Shown: positions 49,501-62,224 of the stretch, in pieces
Layout: each line of letters begins with the position of its first letter
Position numbering within the stretch: position 1 is the stretch's first letter
Assembly: GCF_011075055.1 (NCBI RefSeq)
Contig: NC_058155.1
Span: 9,829,537 to 9,893,536 of the forward strand
Length of the DNA: 64,000 nt
Source of the DNA: Mangifera indica
Lineage: Eukaryota; Streptophyta; Magnoliopsida; Sapindales; Anacardiaceae
Direction: 5' to 3'
The notes under the pieces: model-generated
Told to the model about the DNA's origin: nothing
Database searches by the model: none
Seen by the model: only the letters and a program-made list of their open reading frames with translations
Program-made: the position numbers and the translations under genes

Positions 49501-52500
49501 CAATCACAAGCTTTAAACTCCGCAGCATATCCTCAACAGCATCATCAATGGCACGCAACTCTAACCTGAATGGCATGCAAATATGAATAAAAAGTCCTTG
49601 AATTACCCAATCCCAAGTGGTGGCTGCTGGCAAATTCCCATCAGATGAACAACTTGATGTACTAGGAATACGAGATATTTGCATCCGGCTACTTTTAAAT
49701 AGTCTGGACCCATTCAAAGTAAGAATAAGTCCTTCCAGAAGCACTCCTATATGAGCATTCTCTGAGAAAATTGACTGAACCTGCACCATACAATCAACCC
49801 CATCTCCAACTTCAGCATATATACTCAGCATTTCAACGTCAACGGCAAATATGGATTCCTTTTTCTTGCGCTTGTCAACATGATATGATTCCATGGTGGC
49901 TTCTTTCTTCTCTTCAGCATCTCTTACATGAGAGACATCGTCTATATGCTTCTCACCAAGTCCCTGAAGCTTCTGGTTGTGTACCAGTTGTTTTAGTTGC
50001 AAGGCAAGTTCAACTAGTGCCAGATGTGCATCAGGTTCCCATCGGACAGTAATATCAGTAGCACTAAAAAGAGAGCAGACAGAAATCTCCTTGAGACCAC
50101 CACAACGCCGTACAAATTTGGCATTCTGCATATCAAATAGTGTCACTTTTGTACCAGGTCTATGTTCCTCCAAATGTTCCTGATAGGTAGATCTCGCTCT
50201 TTCAAGTTCTATCTGTGTAGATTGCTTTTCCTTGTTCACACACAAACTAAAATGGAAGATGTCAAGTGAAACAGAGTACCTCAACTTCTTGAATTCATCA
50301 GATTCAGTAGACATGATATTTGCAGTACGTGGTGTGCCATCGGCTGAGACACTAATTAGAACTTGACCACCTTGTGATCCATAATTTACACGCTTGGGAT
50401 CTGCAACGACAGTGTTGTCCAAGCCAGTGTCACCACAAAAATTTACAAAGCACCGTTCAAGATTAAATTTCAAGAGTCGAGTTCCTTTCCCAGATGATTT
50501 GGAAACATGCCCACCTCGGCTCTGTGTTGTTCTTTTACTAGAAGCAGATAGAGCTTTAAAGAGAGGTTGAAAAGACATGGCAGTTATTATAAGTGACTCA
50601 ATGTGCTTGAAATTCAAATTAACGCCCATACCAGTCACATCTACAGCAAGGACCAATTTAGACTTAAGGCTATTTTCTTCAGATGATTCCATTTCTTTTT
50701 TGCCCCAATCCAGACTAAGCTTTGCGACATGCATTAAGGAACCAGAATTTGTCTCCACGCCAAAAAGGCTCTCTTCCAAGGATTCTTGATATTCATCTGC
50801 CATGTGTAAATTCAGTTCACCAAGTTCCATGTGTACTGCAGTTCCCATACTTGAAATGTTATTTGCAAATACATGTGACGATTGTGAGCAACCCTACAAC
50901 AGGTACATCAAAATCTAAATGCCATACTCATAACTTTAGTTTCAAAGTCAAGACAAAAAAAAATTAACTAGACAATGGGGATGACTACTTTTTAAAACAG
51001 CAAGAATTGAGAATCCAATAGCAATAATAAATGATACTTAATAGAAGAGGAAATTTAATAAACATACTAAATAACATTAGGACTTCTTTACAATTTTTTC
51101 TCTTCCAACGAGGTGGTAGTTGCATTGCCTACTAATATGTAACAAATATATTTGTAATTTGCATGAGCATGACAACTTCAAATTACAGGAACTACTTTAA
51201 GTATCACTAAAATTTTATGTTTCCAATGCTAGAAATTTGGATAGTTTCAAATTAGAAATTTTCTACTTTTAAGTTGACTTGTGCAACTTAATTTGAGTTG
51301 CCAGTCTCTATGAGCTACAACTGAATATAAACTGAATAACACCACCCCATTTATTCTACCTACAAACTTAAATATGATGTTCATCATGTCCAAGTCATAA
51401 CGCTCAACATGGAAACTTATTGTTTGAAGGTTTATTCTGAGGATAATAAAAATGCTGCAACCATGGAGCTCTGGTGCAACAAGGTATGTTCCATAAAAAG
51501 TTGAATACTTGTAATCCATATGAGATAGTAACAAACTGACAAGCACAACACTTACATGATACAGTGGCAAACCACTGATACTATAGAGCACAACAGTCAT
51601 TTCAGGGGCTGATACAGTGCATGTCCACATAACAACTTTGGAATCACTTGATTGGGGCCTTTCAATAGTAGATTTTTCTTCTCGAAGAACCATTCTTTTC
51701 TTCTTTGACAAGTGAAGGTGCAACCATGGCCTTAGCCTACTCATTATGATGTTGCATTGAGTACCTCCCAGCTTAACATCAATCTCAGCTCTGACAGGTG
51801 ATGTTGGCTGAAAAGCAATGGCATCCAAAAAAAGATTAAGTGAAGAAAATGGCACAATAAAACATAGAAGCACCTAGTCAAAGTTTAATAAGTTCAAAAA
51901 AGTTTAACTTAGATTTGAAAATTATAATAGTGATAACAATAATAAAAATAATAGTAATAACAACAATAACAGTAATGATGATGAAAACACCATAAATTGT
52001 TGGGGAAACTGATACCATAGGCATTGTAAATGGAACACGGGTTAAACGACTACGGAGATTAATGCAGTTCTTCCCACTCAATAAGATGAAAATATATTGC
52101 ATCCTCTCCAAGATTTCAAAGGGTTGGTAAAATTATACTTATCACTAATCCAATCAGAACGAAGAGTTAAGAATTTAAAGAATTACAGAAGGTGGAATTG
52201 ATAAAGGTCGCCCAGCTTGCTTAGTGACAAGCTTCAGTCATTTCCAAGGGTAGCCAACCTGATCAAGAGAATCTGCAACATGCACCAACAGAAGACCGGC
52301 CAAAGTAGGTGGAAAAAGCTCCCTACCCACCTAATTCAACCACTAAAAGAAAGGCAGTACATCAAATCTCTGAATACCACCACGATCAACACCAAAACAA
52401 ACTGCAGTTCCATTTGATTTGACTTTCCAGTTCACTAGGTCTAGACAGAATTAGCCACTTCTGAGCAGTCCCAACTTCTAACCCAAACTAGTGTAGATAT

Positions 52501-55500
52501 ACTGAGAATAGCTTGTTCACTGTTTTGTAATCCTTCTTTAATCAATTTAAGTTTACTTGAATTTATAATTTATAGAATTATATATATGCAAGTACTGTCC
52601 TTAAATGATGCAGATTGGATATCAAGTTACAACACATAAGCAGAGAGATTTTGACAAATAGATGATGCTACTAAATAGGATCCAATGCTCACTATCAAAA
52701 AAGAAAAAGAAAACAGTGCAATTCTTGCCCTTTCAAGTAGACACATCAGGTAAAGTGAAATATTCAGCAAAGGCACTAATGGCCTAACTGCCCGTGACTC
52801 ACCTGAACTGGAATGTAGGCAGAAAAGATAGCATGAACTTTCAAAATCTCCAAGATCGAAGTGCCAGCTTCTCTAATAAGCTGAAATATAAAACCAAAAA
52901 AACAAAAAAAGAAATGCATTATCAAAGAAGACCAAACTGAAAGCTGATTGTAAAACTTAAGAACTGAAAGAAGATTTAAAAAATCCAATCATACATGTAT
53001 CTCACTAAAATCCAATAGAAACTCAAGTCGTGTGCTCTCCCCAACATCTTCAGTGGACTTTGATTTAGTACTTCTCAGTTGAATGCCCATGATATTATTC
53101 TCCAAAAGAAGACCAAGTTCCTGATGTAAAAACCTGACTTCCAGTTTTGGTAAATTGAAGCAAGCCTATTTAAGAAAAATAAAAGTTATTGTTAGCATAT
53201 AAATTAAGGCAAAATAGTTCCCAACCAGGCCTCAGATATTCGAATTACAACCAAAATTTTTTCATACACCTCAAAAAAGGTTGTAAAGTACTTACAGATA
53301 TTGCCTGAAACAACAAACCAAGAAATATGCAGGGTTAAACTACAGAAATGTGGAATTGCAAATGAAAACCATGTGTCTGACAATAGAACTCAAAATTTCC
53401 CCATGCCTAACCATGCCAAAAGTGTTAGTATACATAATGTCACCAAATGCAATTTAGTCAGAGATAAAATATGACAGAGTTACACAGAAAAGTGCATTAA
53501 CTTTTAAAAAAAAAAAAAAAATTTCAAATTTCATTGAATAAAGAAAAAGAAGTATCCTGAAGTTGTTTGGAAAGAAACATGAAAAAACTCAGTTTTTGAA
53601 AAACTAACAGGACAGACAATTTCGAAAACAGTAAGAAACAAACATTGAGCAGAAAGTTCATAGTTCAAGCTATCTAAAGAGCATGTTGAAGGTCACTAGC
53701 CTTTTCTGGAAATATATAAGCAGACTTTGTAAGTGTGGCAAGTGATGCTTGCTTTTTGTCAGGCTTTACAGAGGCCCCAGAATCACTAGTTGACTCCATA
53801 ACTTTTTCTGAGTGACTAAAAGCATCTGGTGATTTCTTCTTTTTTGAAAGCAGTTCCTCATTCAAGCTCACAGTGACATCTCCACAGGTGATATCCACAT
53901 TTTGGATGATCACACCTGCTTCCCTACATCCGAAAGAAGTGATTACATAACTTTGAGTTCATACAGCAAGCACATGTATCATCAAACCTAAGAAAACATG
54001 TATATACTTCTAAATAAAGTGTAGATGGGAAAAGAGAGAGAGGATGGAGAGACAAACATGAAGCACAGATGAAATCAGTATAGAAAATCCAATGATGAAC
54101 TAAGACTTTCAAGTTTAGTTCGTCACATTACCATGTTTATAAATGTGGAATATGAACAGATAAACTTATCAAAAGAAAATACCTATCATGACCGAATTCA
54201 CATGAGAGAGAAAATTCTTCACAGCTAAATGGAGCAGAAGACTTTTCCATCATGGCAAATGATGCTTGGCTGGAAGAAATGCATCCTCCGGTGCTTAAGT
54301 TGGATGATTGGTCACAACTGATCCGTGGTTCACCAATGTATACAAAAAGAGATAATATGTGTAGCTTAACCAGCAGATCTGACTTTGTTCCACCTTCTTT
54401 TGATATATCCACTGTCAGTTCCTTGACTTCAACAGCAGCTTTGGGCGTCTGCATGGTCTCAGAAAACAGTTATAGTGAATTGTGAAGCATTTGGAATAGT
54501 AAACAAATAACCAAAAGGAAAAAAGTGTGTGAAAAGTTCCTACTTTTATTTTCATTAACTCTCTAGTGTCTTTCTTACTTGATGCCATAGAGCAACCATA
54601 TGTGACTTCACATCTTCAAACCAGTTCAGACTCAAACATGTATCTTTAACAAGGTGACTTCTCACCAAACTATATTCAGCTTCAAAACTCCATGAAAACG
54701 CATGAAATAATATGCAGTTATATTAAAAACAATCTGCAAGAAGTTCTTGCTGCAATTCTTGGTTGACAATTTATAAACAAATGAATCCCAGTCTTTATTA
54801 ATAGCTAACTATAAGTTGCTTGAGAAGTGTTAAAAATCACAAATTCTCCTCAACTTTCTCTCTCCCACTCTCAGCCCTACCATATACAAGAAAATTAGAG
54901 TTCCAAACCAATTTTTCAATCCATTAAAGATGACCATTTGTCAAACATAAAGATCAATGATGGCATAATATTAAAAATTAATTTTAAAAAATGTCAGAAA
55001 CATGCATATGCAAATGAAAGGTAAAATGATTTTGAAAAACAAAATGAGAAACTTTGTATAGAAGACTTACCTTCACAACCATATCTGTTACAGAAACTGA
55101 CAAAAATCTTGCAGTGTTAGCGACAACCTTCCATTTTCCACGGCCTGAAGAACGCGATTTGTGAGTTTTAGTTTTCTTTGAGCTTTTACTTGATGGTCGC
55201 ATAACAACTTCTAAGTCACATATTAGCACTTGTAGTTTGGGATCCTTAGAAATAAAACCAACCCCAAGTTTGACCAAGGACTGACGTAAGCTCAGTTTGA
55301 TCTCACCAACAGTTACAGATTCAATAGCACCCTACAAATTATCAAAGTCAAAACAAGATGAAGATCATAATTTCATAAGACATTTATCTAAAGCTGGAAT
55401 ATACATGCAATAGATCTAAATGTTTAATTTTCTGTTGATTGCATACACATCTCAAGATCATTTCATGATTACACACAAAAGATGCCAGAAGCATTGAGAT

Positions 55501-57508
55501 GGATGAAGAAGCAGAAACAGAGCACCTAACACGGTGTCAAAACCTTTCTATTTTTTAAAATTTCTAAAAGTAATTTTCTATAATGACTGATTTTTTAAAA
55601 AACAAAGGCTGATTTCTAAAATTACAATGAATATTCATAAGCTATTTGCAAACACATAAATCATAACACCAATTAATAAGTCCTATATATGCTCTCCTCC
55701 CTGGCAAAAGTCTACTTATAGAACAATAAGTTTTTACTATAACAGAATACAGGATTACATCCAACCACAAGATAATTTCCCTATTGGTGATTAGATTTAA
55801 GTACATATGCATCGTTGAGTAACCAAACTCAAAATAAAGCAGGCCCAGTAATATGTACAAAAGACGAACCTTTTTGAATTTGACCACAACATCCCTTAAA
55901 CATTTCCAACCACCAACCCGGAATGCAACAGAAGCTCCCAATATCCGACTTAGAATCCAAGCCACCAACCTGGAGGCAAACCTGAGGAAAGATAAATTGC
56001 ATAATGAGAATGTAGAGACAAATACGAACAACTGGACCATATCAATGATGGTGAAGAAAATGAAGCACTTGATCTTTAAAATATACATAAATGGTAGTAC
56101 AAACAAGAGTATACTTGAATAAAGATTGGTGGTAAACCATCATGCAGTAAGAGAACAAAAGAAAACACACAATGACGAATGAATTCATATTTTTTAATAC
56201 TAGTCAAAATAATAAAATGTAACCACCCAATTCAATATGGCAAAGCTTTAATACTAAAATTGTTAATCCTTGTTGTATGCTACATGATCCTTCTCCACCT
56301 TATATCTCAATTTTCAATAACATAAATCCTTGACAACAGTGCTCCTTTTCAGAGCCTAAAATCACACATTTTTAGCCTGTCTTCCACATAATTCTAGGAG
56401 ACCAACACCACATGATAAAAACCATCAGATGAAAGTGGATTATGAGATAAAGAAGCAAAACTGAAGATAATACTACGCTCTTGAATGATAAAGTCTACTA
56501 AAACTTTCAGTGGATAAGTTGATTAATTAATAGAAACAAATGCCATGCCCAACAACATAAACTATTGCCAAAGATATACCAAATGCCAAGCATTCATAAG
56601 GCACCCAAGATACTTGAGGAAATTCAACAATAACTTCTTAGAGTTAAATAAGAGCAAAGTTATATGTACACAGATGATGTATTATAATATGATTAATGTT
56701 ATTTTATTTTTAATTTTAAAATCACCCAATCACAATGATGACTCATCATTTGCATACCCAATTGTGTAGTTAAAAGTGTGCACATATAGTTTCATTGTAA
56801 ATAAAATTATTTCAAAATCACCAAATTACAAAAGCGGAAAGACTTCCTTAAGGTAGCCCACTTATACTTCAAACATACACTACACAGCAGATAGCTGGAA
56901 AAACATTACAAAAAAACTAATAAAAATTGCCTCTACTTGAGCTCAAACATAATTCTAAGGTGTTCAATGACAACAGTTTTAAAAATATCGGCCACAAAAA
57001 TGGAAGTAGAGTGATGCATTGAAACAATAACACCAATATGTCAAAGCTACAATCATTTCTACAGTCATGGCAACCATTACACAGCTCTATTATCTGGATA
57101 AGGTCACTGACTTTTCCACAATGCGTCTCTTTCAGAAACACATTCAACAACAACCTAAGCATATAGTGTTCTTCTTCTCTTGCAGTTTAAATTGCAACTT
57201 GATATCTTCCAAATAAAACTACCATCACCTCGATAGTTTTCATTTTTCTCTTCTACCGCCTTATTATGGTGTACGTTTTAAAATTACACAACATCATACA
57301 CAAGAGCACTTTCATTTTCGTAATTTCCTTATTACACCACAGAACAAATGCCAGGTCCATTTTATCATCAACGAAGTTCACTTATATAAAGAATGTAATA
57401 AAAATACATAAACATATGGCAAAATTGAATGACTTACATGAAGGCCATCCACAATGTGATGGAAACCATCAAGAATCCGAAGAGAAATTTCACAGGAGAA
57501 GCTGCCAT
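37529..57508 (-). CDS. SAB: SABRE/KIP-family giant protein (FMP27/BLTP2-type)
   Basis: Twenty-three exons join in frame to 2643 aa, close to the roughly 2600 aa of Arabidopsis SABRE: 57508-57438, 55981-55870, 55331-55071, 54448-54183, 53923-53701, 53165-52995, 52880-52803, 51807-51556, 50893-48782, 48263-46421, 46237-46137, 45422-45066, 44794-44676, 43837-43588, 41921-41697, 41399-41260, 40298-40226, 39947-39846, 39721-39539, 38996-38676, 38587-38420, 38149-37774 and 37656-37529. The start MAASPVKFLFGF opens a hydrophobic segment (about residues 5-36), followed by ASVAFRVGGWKCLRDVVVKF and the family segment LVKLGVGFISKDPKLQVLI. Exons 9 and 10 (residues 479-1796) hold the core. The C-terminus is basic, then Ser/Pro-rich, ending PFEDFHELGT. 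Family members control cell expansion and microtubule order in plants; relatives in other eukaryotes are bridge-like lipid-transfer proteins at ER contact sites. Odd points: exon 5 needs a GC donor, and exon 14's acceptor region is duplicated. Confidence 0.95.
38282..38302. repeat. Poly-C run in an intron of the SABRE-like gene
   Basis: Twenty-one C in a row in the intron between exons 21 and 22. Long homopolymers of this kind are often miscounted in assemblies. Confidence 0.9.
40730..40900. mobile_element. MITE copy in intron 16 of the SABRE-like gene
   Basis: Arms CAATGACATATCGTTATATA and ATATGGTGACATATCATTG enclose a TTTTGAATTAAAGATAAAGT linker; outer parts carry GTACATAAAC and GTTTATGTATATAG, an inverted pair. 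Confidence 0.7.
43825..44490. repeat. Tandem duplication spanning the exon 14 acceptor of the SABRE-like gene
   Basis: Two units of about 335 bp (43825-44163 and 44164-about 44490). Each holds TTTTTCGAGG or TTTTTCAAGG, GCATCAAATACCAGAA, GTGCCTTATGGACTACAAA and TGATAGACAA. The first unit includes the real acceptor and first bases of exon 14. The second carries a mutated copy of that acceptor, which now lies in the intron. Confidence 0.88.
45830..45965. mobile_element. MITE copy in intron 11 of the SABRE-like gene
   Basis: Arms AATGATGTATCGCTATGTGA and ATCATATGATGATACGTCGTT; outer inverted pair ACTATGTGCACAAAG and TTTGTGCACATTG. This is one of the best preserved copies. Confidence 0.75.
53296..53304 (-). 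other. Candidate 9-nt microexon in the SABRE-like gene
   Basis: On the minus strand GCAATATCT is bracketed by TTTCAG and GTAAGT, near-ideal splice signals, and would insert three residues (AIS) in frame between exons 5 and 6. It is not in the model because I do not recall these residues in related proteins. Confidence 0.25.
56650..56805. mobile_element. MITE copy in intron 1 of the SABRE-like gene
   Basis: Arms GATGATGTATTATAATATGA and CAATCACAATGATGACTCATC with TTTTATTTTTAATTTTAAAA between; outer pair TTATATGTACACA and TGTGCACATATAG. Confidence 0.65.
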
Positions 57509-58060
57509 TTTCACTGGAGAGCCTCTTAATCTCCAAAAACTGAAGGTCTTCAATCAAATTACAATCGAATTCCAGAAAAGATTTAAACAAAGCGCACATA
57601 ACTTCGTCATTTCAATAAAAAATAATAAAAAATAACGACCGTAATGAAAGAAAAAATTATGACAATAAAACCCTAAAAATCGAAGAATTGCGTCTACTAA
57701 AAAACTTTAGTGGGAGATTTGTGCGGCAATGAGACTGAGTCATGTAGGCGTAGCGATCGGACAGAATGTAATTGAAATTATATAAATATACATATAAGAG
57801 AGAAAAGATCGGATCCGGTTTGATCAGAGGGAGAATGGAAAGCGCTATTTTGATTCATGAATCATGAGATGATCAGCGAGAGTTTAGATTAGATGTGGCG
57901 AAGGTGCAGGGGAGTGTGCGGGGAGTTCTCGGCAAATGTGTATGAGATGTCGCTATTGTGTCAGTAGTAGCCAACGATTCCTCGGGACTGGCACAGTAGA
58001 ATTTGTCAACGGGGGTGTTTGGACAATCGTACTTCCTTTAATTTCATTGGATCATTCTCA
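57509..58060 (-). promoter_or_regulatory. 5' UTR and promoter-proximal region of the SABRE-like gene
   Basis: On the minus strand this lies directly upstream of the ATG. The part near 57720-58060 is richer in G+C than the sequence further out, as is common near plant transcription starts. No single motif could be assigned. Confidence 0.4.
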
Positions 58061-58982
58061 GTTACGGATTTTTATTGGACCACATCAAGCGCCACAAATT
58101 ATTACCGTCTGATTTTGCTAGCCGCTGATTGTAAATTAGGGATGGATTCAATCAGCCTAGCAAACGGGCACCAGGTTTAAAACCACAAACCATCCTTTTG
58201 GGTCTGATTCAATCTCCAAGTTTGCAGTTAATATTAATCTTTTATTTTTCTTTTCATCATTTTAATATATTCATTTCATAATATATTTCTCTCCACGTAT
58301 TTTATAAAAAGGATAAGTATTACACGAAAAATTAAAATCTACTTTAAATTATAAAAATATTTATCATAAATTTACAAAATTTTAACATTAAAAATTAAAT
58401 AAATATTTTATAACAAAGTATTTAAAACTCAAATTCTTTAAATTTGTTCTAACACAACAAATTAATTAATTTAATGATAAATTTGAGTTCATTTTATATT
58501 AAAAGAAAAGAAAATATGTGAAATTTGTATTAGGTATATTATAAATTTGATGTTGAAAATAAAGAAAAGAAAATGAGTAAGAAATAAATAATAGATGACT
58601 CGTAGGTCTTCCTTTCCCTTCCCACCGCTGCAAAAATCTAATATCCATGGGTATTAATTAAAAAGTCTAAAACTCATGCTCTTTTTTAAATGGGTGTTCA
58701 CTAAAAACTCTTTCGTTTTGTTATGTCTAGATTCAAGACAAATTAAACTTAAGTTCGATTTAACTTGAAAGTATTATGTTGGATTTTAGTTTAATGATTT
58801 TTCATATCGTTAAACTCAATTTCAAGCTTAATATAAAGAGTCAAATTTGAATTCAATTCATTACTATAACAAAATTATATTTATACACTGAATTTTAATA
58901 TATTTATGTCTACAAATAAAAAAGGTTGAATTTTTATGAAAATATAAGTGCTAGTCATAATGACCAAAGTGGATAATTAATA

Positions 58983-59165
58983 ATGAGCAATGCTATGTAT
59001 ACCTATTTTTTGTACACAATTCATATACACAATGATGTGTCATTATATAATTAGGTGATTTTAAAACATATATCATCATATGATAAAGAAACATTCAATC
59101 ACATGATAACACATCATCTGTGTACATAAATTATGTACTAAAAATAGGTACATATAGTTTTATTG
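58983..59165. mobile_element. MITE copy, well preserved
   Basis: Outer ends CTATGTATACCTATTTTTTG and (read backwards) CTATATGTACCTATTTTTAG are inverted repeats, and the inner arms ACAATGATGTGTCATTATAT and CACATGATAACACATCAT are the family core. The middle is expanded by one extra half-unit relative to other copies. Confidence 0.75.
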
Positions 59166-59369
59166 AATTAATAATTCTCTAACTCGGTATGAGACAAAAT
59201 AATTGAGCTAAAAGTTTATTTATGGTAAATAGTGAACTTACTGAAAATGTATATTTAACATCAGAAATTTACATATTTTAACCAATTTCCGGCCTATTAT
59301 AAATAAGCAATTAAACACTCGACCAAATTTTACTAATAGAGGGAAATACTAATGACTCACCTCATATAT

Positions 59370-60235
59370 TATAACAATAAAATTATATTTTTTTAATATA
59401 AATTTACGTATATAAATAATATATTATTATATAATTAGATAATTTTAAATTAAAAATAAAATAATATTAATTATATAATGACACATAATTTATATACACA
59501 AATTTTATACCAAAAAATATACATAAATTATATGTCAAAAATATATACACATATTATTGCTCATATTATAACTAAATATTATTATGAGTACATATTTTTA
59601 ATATATAAATTAGTTATATAAATGATATATTATCATATAATTAGATATTATTTTATATTTAATTTAAAATTATTTAATTAAATAATGATATATTATTTAT
59701 ATACTCAAATTATATATAAAATTATATATGTATAGTTTTTTTGATTATAAATAATTTTTAATTTTACGTTTCTCTGAGTAAATAAACTTAGGTAGATATT
59801 TTCTTTAAAAAGATAAATAAAAAGTAATTTTGATAAATAAAAGATTATTTTCATAAAATTTATTTTTAATATTTAAAAAAATACAACTAATAAAAAATAT
59901 TAATTGATAATATTTATTATAAAAATGCATACAAATATAAAAATTGACAATTGAACAAATACTCTTGAGCGGCCCTTAATTCAAAAGAATTAAATGTCTT
60001 TTTTTCTTAATTCAAGAAAATTAACTAAATTTAAGGAACTTTTAAACCTATATTTCTAACAATAAAACTATATTTACGTATTTTTAATGTATAATTTATA
60101 TATATAAATAATATGTTATTATATATTAGATATTTTAAAATTAAAAATAAAATAATATTTAATTATATAATAATATATTATTTTTATATTTAGATTATAT
60201 ATTAAAAAAAATATATATATAATATTATTCTATTT
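59370..60235. mobile_element. Cluster of three diverged MITE copies
   Basis: Segments at about 59370-59540, 59575-59745 and 60055-60235 each show the pattern AATAATATATTATTATATAA, an AT-only linker with AAAATAAAATAATA, then TATAATGACACATAATTTAT or a variant. Boundaries are uncertain because of extreme AT content. Confidence 0.5.
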
Positions 60236-60444
60236 ATAAAAATGCATAGTAAAAAAAAATGAAAACCCATTTTAACTATAATTTATTGACAAAAAAGACC
60301 AAACACTACACAAAAACAAAAGGAAAAATTAAACCCCTCCAATTCAAATCGTGCAGTTCGGTCCATAATATTTCTTTTTACTTGTCTCAAATTAAGCCGC
60401 CACTTTTCGCAGCTCTTGCCGTAGGTATTTCTATTTCAATTTTC

Positions 60445-60485
<41 letters not shown>

Positions 60486-60486
60486 T
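60445..60486. repeat. (ATT)n microsatellite
   Basis: About 14 uninterrupted ATT units ending in TTATTTTAG. It produces the leucine run in a spurious ORF at 60259-60489. Confidence 0.92.
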
Positions 60487-60604
60487 TAGATAATTAATAA
60501 TTTCAATTTTCTTATTGTTCTTCGTATACACACTGCTTCACCAATATTTTTTGCACGAATTCTCTCATCTTTCTTTCTTCTCACCTTCCAATCTTTCTTG
60601 TATC

Positions 60605-61092
60605 TTTGAGGGCTTTTGGTTTGGGTAATATTTTATTACCAAAATAGAAAAATTACCTTGAAGATAGATTACTTAAAAGATTATTGAATATAAAAGATTA
60701 CTATGTTTGATAAAATTTGATAAGTATAAATAATTATTGTGTTTGGTTAAAGGGAATAAAAGATTACTAGTAAATTATTTTACTTAAATACCCTTGAATA
60801 TAATTATTTTTACATATTTTTCATATTATTTGTCATATTAATTAAAAATAAATTTATTTTTGTCTTAAAAAATTAATAAATATTAATATAATTATAATAA
60901 AATCAAGAGTACCTTAATAATCTTTAAATACCTAAGGTGAATGTGATAATCAAATTACCACCTATATTAACTGTCACGTCAACATAAGTAATAGAAGATT
61001 ATTGTAATATTTTATTATTAATAAACCAAACAAGAAAATAAAAGATAGATTACCAAAGTAATCTTTAAAATTCATAACCAAATGACTCTTTA
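60605..61092. mobile_element. Probable MITE of a different family
   Basis: The left part GGGCTTTTGGTTTGGGTAAT and the right part read backwards (GAGTCATTTGGTTATG, then AAGATTACTTTGGTAATC) form a loose inverted repeat. Both sides contain ATAGATTAC and GGTAATATTTTATTA-like blocks. No target duplication identified. Confidence 0.45.
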
Positions 61093-61187
61093 AATAGGTG
61101 AATTTTACCTCAGCGTACATGATAATGAAAATTGTTATTTTTTTACGATTAAATTTCAGAACTACTGTTACTGAATACTTGTAAATC

Positions 61188-61440
61188 ATGGAGGGTTCTA
61201 TTGTTAAGAAATGGGGCTACGATGAAAGAGTAAACAGGTTAGTTTGCACGTGTTTAATTCTTGTTTAGCGATTATCGAAATGATAATTCTGTACAAATTA
61301 TTGATTCTTTTACCGCAATTCATGTATTGGGTATTGTTTTGATTTTTTGTTTCGTGTATTGTTTTTCTAGAGAGGCACTTTAGTTAGCGGCATTGTTGAA
61401 AGATATGAATGAAGGATTAGATACAGTGAGTAGTAAATGA
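61188..61440 (+). pseudogene. Fragment resembling the 5' end of a neuroguidin (Sas10/Utp3-family) gene
   Basis: A first exon at 61188-61237 encodes MEGSIVKKWGYDERVN and ends AACAG before GTTAGT. After an intron ending TTTTTCTAG (61370), the frame continues REAL, then a stop, then LAALLKDMNEGLDTVSSK before another stop at about 61437-61439. The pattern EA..LAALLK.M.EGLD.V.SKV is what I recall near the start of plant neuroguidin, a nucleolar rRNA-processing protein. The internal TAG and the abrupt end of similarity make it a dead partial copy. The assignment rests on about 25 residues. Confidence 0.45.
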
Positions 61441-61541
61441 CAGGACCCATCTTGACCTGCGAAACTCGTAATATCCGAATACTCTTATGAGACTTAGAAG
61501 GTCGAGACGTATCTTGTAAAGCTATTTAAATATTCCACAAA

Positions 61542-61566
61542 ACACACACACACACACACACACACA
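61542..61566. repeat. (AC)n microsatellite
   Basis: About 12 AC units. Confidence 0.9.
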
Positions 61567-62224
61567 TATAAATACATCTTATATTTCATTCAAACATGAG
61601 AATAAGTTTTTTGTTAGGCCTCTACCCATCCAATTTTTTTTTGCATAAATTCACAAGATCCACATACACAACAAATACGACACCGACGAAAGATGTTCTA
61701 TGGTGGCACAACCTTAAGCGGAATCATGGCTTGACACGACCCTGAAGATGTCCTGAAGGGGAAATTTTTATAAGGTTGAGCTAAAAGCTCAGTGAGTGGA
61801 TAGTTATAAAACAATTCTAGAATAACTGAATGTATATATATAAAGGAACATATAACAGTTTCATAATATATTGACCAACTAAGATGTTAAATTTCTAAGA
61901 AGAAATTGAACCATCCCCACTAAAATAAAATCATTTATTGTTGATAATTAAGTTTTATTAAGAAACACCGTTCTTGAATTACCATTGGAGTTCCTACAAA
62001 AAATAATAGAACCCTTAAATTTCGTGAACATGTCACACTAATGATAAAAATGTTTGGGGAAGGTCATATTTAAATAGAAAAATTGATTAGTAACAACTCA
62101 TATTTATTTATTTCTTAATGTGAACCCCTCCCCAAAACAATAACTTGAGCTGTACACCATCACTTATATTTTCAAGAAGAAACCTGTTATACCTGGTGAG
62201 TATCCCCTACACAAGCAAAGTGAG
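61567..62224. other. Non-coding sequence, possibly repeat-derived
   Basis: No ORF of note. The segment GTTGAGCTAAAAGCTCAGTG (about 61774-61793) has a short palindrome AGCTAAAAGCT and leads into a 46-bp tandem array, so the whole block may be part of an old transposable element that I cannot name. Confidence 0.35.

Larger units (their letters stand above)
58061..60444. other. AT-rich, MITE-dense spacer
   Basis: No gene recognised. At least four related inverted-repeat segments follow one another (about 58983-59165, 59370-59540, 59575-59745 and 60055-60235). The stretch 58735-58930 resembles the degenerate repeat at 1134-1432. Confidence 0.55.

Noticed and set aside
49771..50183. Plus-strand ORFs of 68-93 codons within the SABRE-like gene
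   Set aside because: They are antisense shadows of the long exon 9, whose minus-strand frame is open for 704 codons and matches the family.
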